This document shows positions 62,067 to 64,000 of a stretch of DNA of 64,000 nucleotides, piece by piece (positions within the stretch are counted from its first letter, which is position 1; each line of letters starts with the position of its first letter). A model generated the notes under the pieces. The model saw nothing but the letters and a program-made list of their open reading frames with translations. It was not told the DNA's origin and did no database searches. Both the position numbers and the translations under genes were made by a program. The DNA comes from JAAETI01 sp964195945 (lineage in GTDB: Bacteria; Actinomycetota; Acidimicrobiia; Spongiisociales; UBA5794), in assembly GCA_964195945.1 (NCBI GenBank), contig CAXMRC010000135.1, forward strand, positions 84,845 through 148,844. Direction: 5' to 3'.

Positions 62067-62080
62067 CTCTAAGTTTAGAG
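62067..62080 (-). promoter_or_regulatory. candidate TetR operator and promoter
   Basis: Palindrome CTCTAA-GT-TTAGAG, 25 bp before the tetR start. On the reverse strand it overlaps TAAACT, which lies 16 bp after TTGCAT, a plausible -10/-35 pair; binding there would block the promoter. Confidence 0.5.
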
Positions 62081-62141
62081 AGTCTCAAAGATAATGCAAG
62101 ACGCGATGAAGATGGTCCCGATCGCTTGGTGCCAGCGATGA

Positions 62142-62525
62142 CTAGATGTTGGTCAGGTGCGCGGCCGCGGACTCAGGATCGTCGACTGCCACTGCGAAGT
62201 GGAGGCTATCTCCGTTGGCGTGAAGCAGGTACATCGCTTCAATATTGACGCCCGAGTCAGCCAGCTTCTTGGTCATAAGCGCCAGGGCATGTGGCTCGTC
62301 CTTGATGACCGTCTCGATGACGCGTTGCTCCTCGAATCGAACGCCAGCATCAACCAGAACACGACGGGCAGTTTCGACATCGTTTGCCATGAGCCTCACC
62401 ATGCTGTCCTCTCCGTGAGAGAAGGCGGCCAGGGCCTCGATGTGGACCCCGGCGGTGGAGAGCCTGCCGGTCAGGGCCGCTAGTTGGCCGGGCCGATTGG
62501 ACATGTGAACCGTGAACTCCGTCAT
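62142..62525 (-). CDS. tandem ACT-domain protein
   Basis: About 127 aa from ATG 62525 (ATG 62531 is possible). Two ACT-like halves: TEFTVHMSNRPGQLAALTGRL (parts) with HIEALAAF, and DEPHALALMTKKLADSGVNIEAMYLLHA (parts). Such stand-alone ACT proteins bind amino acids or related ligands and act as sensors. Divergent from dnaE2. Confidence 0.82.
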   Translation of the reverse strand: MTEFTVHMSNRPGQLAALTGRLSTAGVHIEALAAFSHGEDSMVRLMANDVETARRVLVDAGVRFEEQRVIETVIKDEPHALALMTKKLADSGVNIEAMYLLHANGDSLHFAVAVDDPESAAAHLTNI

Positions 62526-62603
62526 AACCACAGCCTACGCCTTTCCCGGCTAGACGGGGAATTTTCAAGTTCGATTGTGGCTAGACATCACTACGAAAAC
62601 ACA

Positions 62604-62619
62604 TCGAACATACGTTCGA
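62604..62619 (+). promoter_or_regulatory. LexA (SOS) box upstream of dnaE2
   Basis: TCGAAC-ATAC-GTTCGA, a perfect SOS box 15 bp before the dnaE2 ATG. A second gene of the mutasome under the same control as imuA'-imuB at 39462. Confidence 0.93.
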
Positions 62620-62633
62620 TACAATGTAAATCC

Positions 62634-64000
62634 ATGGATCGATACGCCGAGCTGCATTGCCACACAAACATGAGCTTTCTCAACGGAGCTTCCCATCCAG
62701 CGGAGCTCGTCGCTCTTGCGGCTGAGCTCGGCTACACCGCCCTTGCTGTTACCGATCACGACGGCTTCCGTGGCGCAGCCAAGGTGCACCAGGCCGCCCG
62801 CGAGATCGGGATGCCGATTGTCTACGGGACTGAAGTGGGTATGCAACGTGCCGCTTCGCGGCACGTTGGCAGTTTCCTTCCGGAAACTGCAGCTACCCGA
62901 ACCGATTCTCCCACAAGGGGGAAATTGCTCGTGGCTAGCCAGGCCGGCCCGACCCAGCGTCGGGGGCGGGTGAAGCGGATGCACGGGTCAAAACCCACCA
63001 GGAAGATCGAGACGGATCACCTCATCTTGTTGGCTCCCGACCCGGCGGGGTATGCGGCGATCGCTCGGTTTGTCACCAAGGGGCAGTTCCGGGGGCGTAA
63101 GGATGAACCACTTTACGACTACGCCGATCTCGAAGAAGCCTCCCAACACGGCAACCTGGTGGCGCTGTCGGGATGTCGGTCGGGTGCGGTGAATCGAGCC
63201 GCACTTGATGGTGACATCAACTCGGCGATTGCAGCCGCCGAGAAGATGCGAGAGATCTTTCCCGGCAGGTTCTATCTCGAAGTCTGGCACCACGGGATGC
63301 CAGAAGACGATCTCCGTAACGATGTCATCGCCGAGGTGTCGCGTCGTACCCGGATCCCCCTTGTAGCGACCAACAACGTTCACTACGCCAGACGGAACGA
63401 TGCCGATCTTGCGGAAGTGCTGGCTGCGATAGGGGGGAGACGTGACCTAGATACGGCCGACGGTTTTCGGCCGGCAACCGACGAGCGCTACCTGCGTAGC
63501 CCCGAGGAGATGAGCCGCAAGCTGGGTCGATATCGCGGGGCAGTCGAACGAGCCGCTGAGCTGGGGGAGAGCATGGCGTTTGATCTCGATCTGATTGCGC
63601 CCGCTCTGCCTGACTTCCCTATGCCCGGTGCCTTCACCACCGAACTCGAGTATCTCTCTCATCTTGCGTTCGAAGGGGCCCGTGACGTCTATCCAGGCGA
63701 GGATGGTCGCATCGATCCCCGGGCGCGCGCCCGGCTCGAACACGAGCTGGGGGTTATCGGCGATCTGGGCTTTGCCGGGTTCTTTCTTGTTGCTTGGGAC
63801 ATCGTGCAATTTGCCCGATCCCAGGACATCTATTGCCAGATCAGAGGTTCCGGAGCCGACTCGGCGATCTGTCGTTGTATCGGACTTACCAGGGTTGACC
63901 CGATTCGGCTCAACCTGCCGTTCGAACGGTTCCTGTCCGCCGAACGCGGCAGGCCACCAGACATCGACATCGACTTCGAAGCAGAACGCCGTGAGGAGGT
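62634..64000 (+). CDS. dnaE2: error-prone DNA polymerase III alpha subunit DnaE2, 5' part
   Basis: First ~455 codons, open to the window edge. PHP domain: YAELHCHTNMSFLNGASHP and AVTDHDGFRGA; polymerase domain begins with QIRGSGADSAI and the catalytic acids in RPPDIDIDFEAERREE. FLNGASHP, the DHDGF form and the LexA box 15 bp upstream favour DnaE2 over replicative DnaE1. Residues ~71-127 are a longer insert than usual between EVGM and TDHLILLA, and its DNA contains two perfect hairpins. It works with ImuA' and ImuB in SOS mutagenesis. Confidence 0.92.
   Translation, partial: MDRYAELHCHTNMSFLNGASHPAELVALAAELGYTALAVTDHDGFRGAAKVHQAAREIGMPIVYGTEVGMQRAASRHVGSFLPETAATRTDSPTRGKLLVASQAGPTQRRGRVKRMHGSKPTRKIETDHLILLAPDPAGYAAIARFVTKGQFRGRKDEPLYDYADLEEASQHGNLVALSGCRSGAVNRAALDGDINSAIAAAEKMREIFPGRFYLEVWHHGMPEDDLRNDVIAEVSRRTRIPLVATNNVHYARRNDADLAEVLAAIGGRRDLDTADGFRPATDERYLRSPEEMSRKLGRYRGAVERAAELGESMAFDLDLIAPALPDFPMPGAFTTELEYLSHLAFEGARDVYPGEDGRIDPRARARLEHELGVIGDLGFAGFFLVAWDIVQFARSQDIYCQIRGSGADSAICRCIGLTRVDPIRLNLPFERFLSAERGRPPDIDIDFEAERREE
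62844..62890 (+). repeat. double hairpin inserted in frame in dnaE2
   Basis: CAACGTGCCGC-TTC-GCGGCACGTTG (62844-62868, 11-bp stem) is followed immediately by GCAGTTTCC-TTCC-GGAAACTGC (62869-62890, 9-bp stem). Both are perfect and lie in the coding sequence of the PHP domain, encoding about QRAASRHVGSFLPETA. Confidence 0.85.

Overview
The window looks like about 64 kb of chromosome from a mid-to-high GC actinobacterium, probably a deep-branching lineage such as Acidimicrobiia (inferred from protein style and synteny; there is no rRNA to confirm it). Supporting signs are the order trmD-rplS-lepB-DUF2469-yraN-comM-dprA-xerC-whiG-type sigma-rpsB-tsf-pyrH-frr-cdsA, frequent GTG/TTG starts, ATGA/GTGA stop-start overlaps, and two perfect actinobacterial LexA boxes.

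Layout. 1-3860: trmD end, rplS, lepB, an AlkA-like glycosylase where related genomes carry rnhB, DUF2469, yraN, two tiny reverse-strand genes and an enoyl-CoA hydratase. 3919-12766: an unusual locus in which comM-dprA is present twice. Copy 1 has an intact comM and a dprA cut after codon 145. Copy 2 has comM reduced to a 42-codon in-frame remnant and an intact dprA. Between them lie about 5.7 kb of cargo: a hemolysin III-like membrane protein, a GNAT acetyltransferase, a secreted beta-propeller/cadherin-like/SLH protein and a small membrane protein, separated by related intergenic repeats, two of which carry dprA-like codons. 12818-37132: a dense forward block with xerC, sigma factor, rpsB-tsf-pyrH-frr-cdsA, dxr-rseP-ispG, a trypsin-like protease, proS, rimP-nusA-infB-DUF503-rbfA-nrnA-truB-ribF, a RidA-like protein, a single-domain asparaginase, rpsO and pnp.

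37254-49919: accessory and metabolic genes: dodecin, a DUF4349 lipoprotein, the SOS mutasome genes imuA'-imuB behind a LexA box, an acyltransferase, a YcaQ-type glycosylase, a membrane-anchored propeller protein, an SDR, 5-formyl-THF cyclo-ligase, and a thiamine ABC transporter. 49923-52937: thiN behind a TPP riboswitch that heads the thi operon, then a divergent module of a 47-aa protein, a ribbon-helix-helix protein and a DUF4097 protein under a promoter with direct repeats, then udk. 52943-64000: SGNH hydrolase, thioesterase, GMC oxidase, ychF, an unknown gene, a TetR-regulated MacB/FtsX-type ABC exporter, an ACT protein, and the first ~455 codons of dnaE2 behind the second LexA box.

Most genes serve translation, ribosome maturation, RNA turnover and isoprenoid or phospholipid synthesis. 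A second theme is DNA handling: uptake and recombination (comM, dprA, xerC), glycosylases (AlkA-like, YcaQ-like), and error-prone SOS synthesis (imuA', imuB, dnaE2) split over about 21 kb. The observations most worth following are the reciprocally decayed comM-dprA duplication with its repeat-punctuated cargo and the in-frame double palindrome inside dnaE2.
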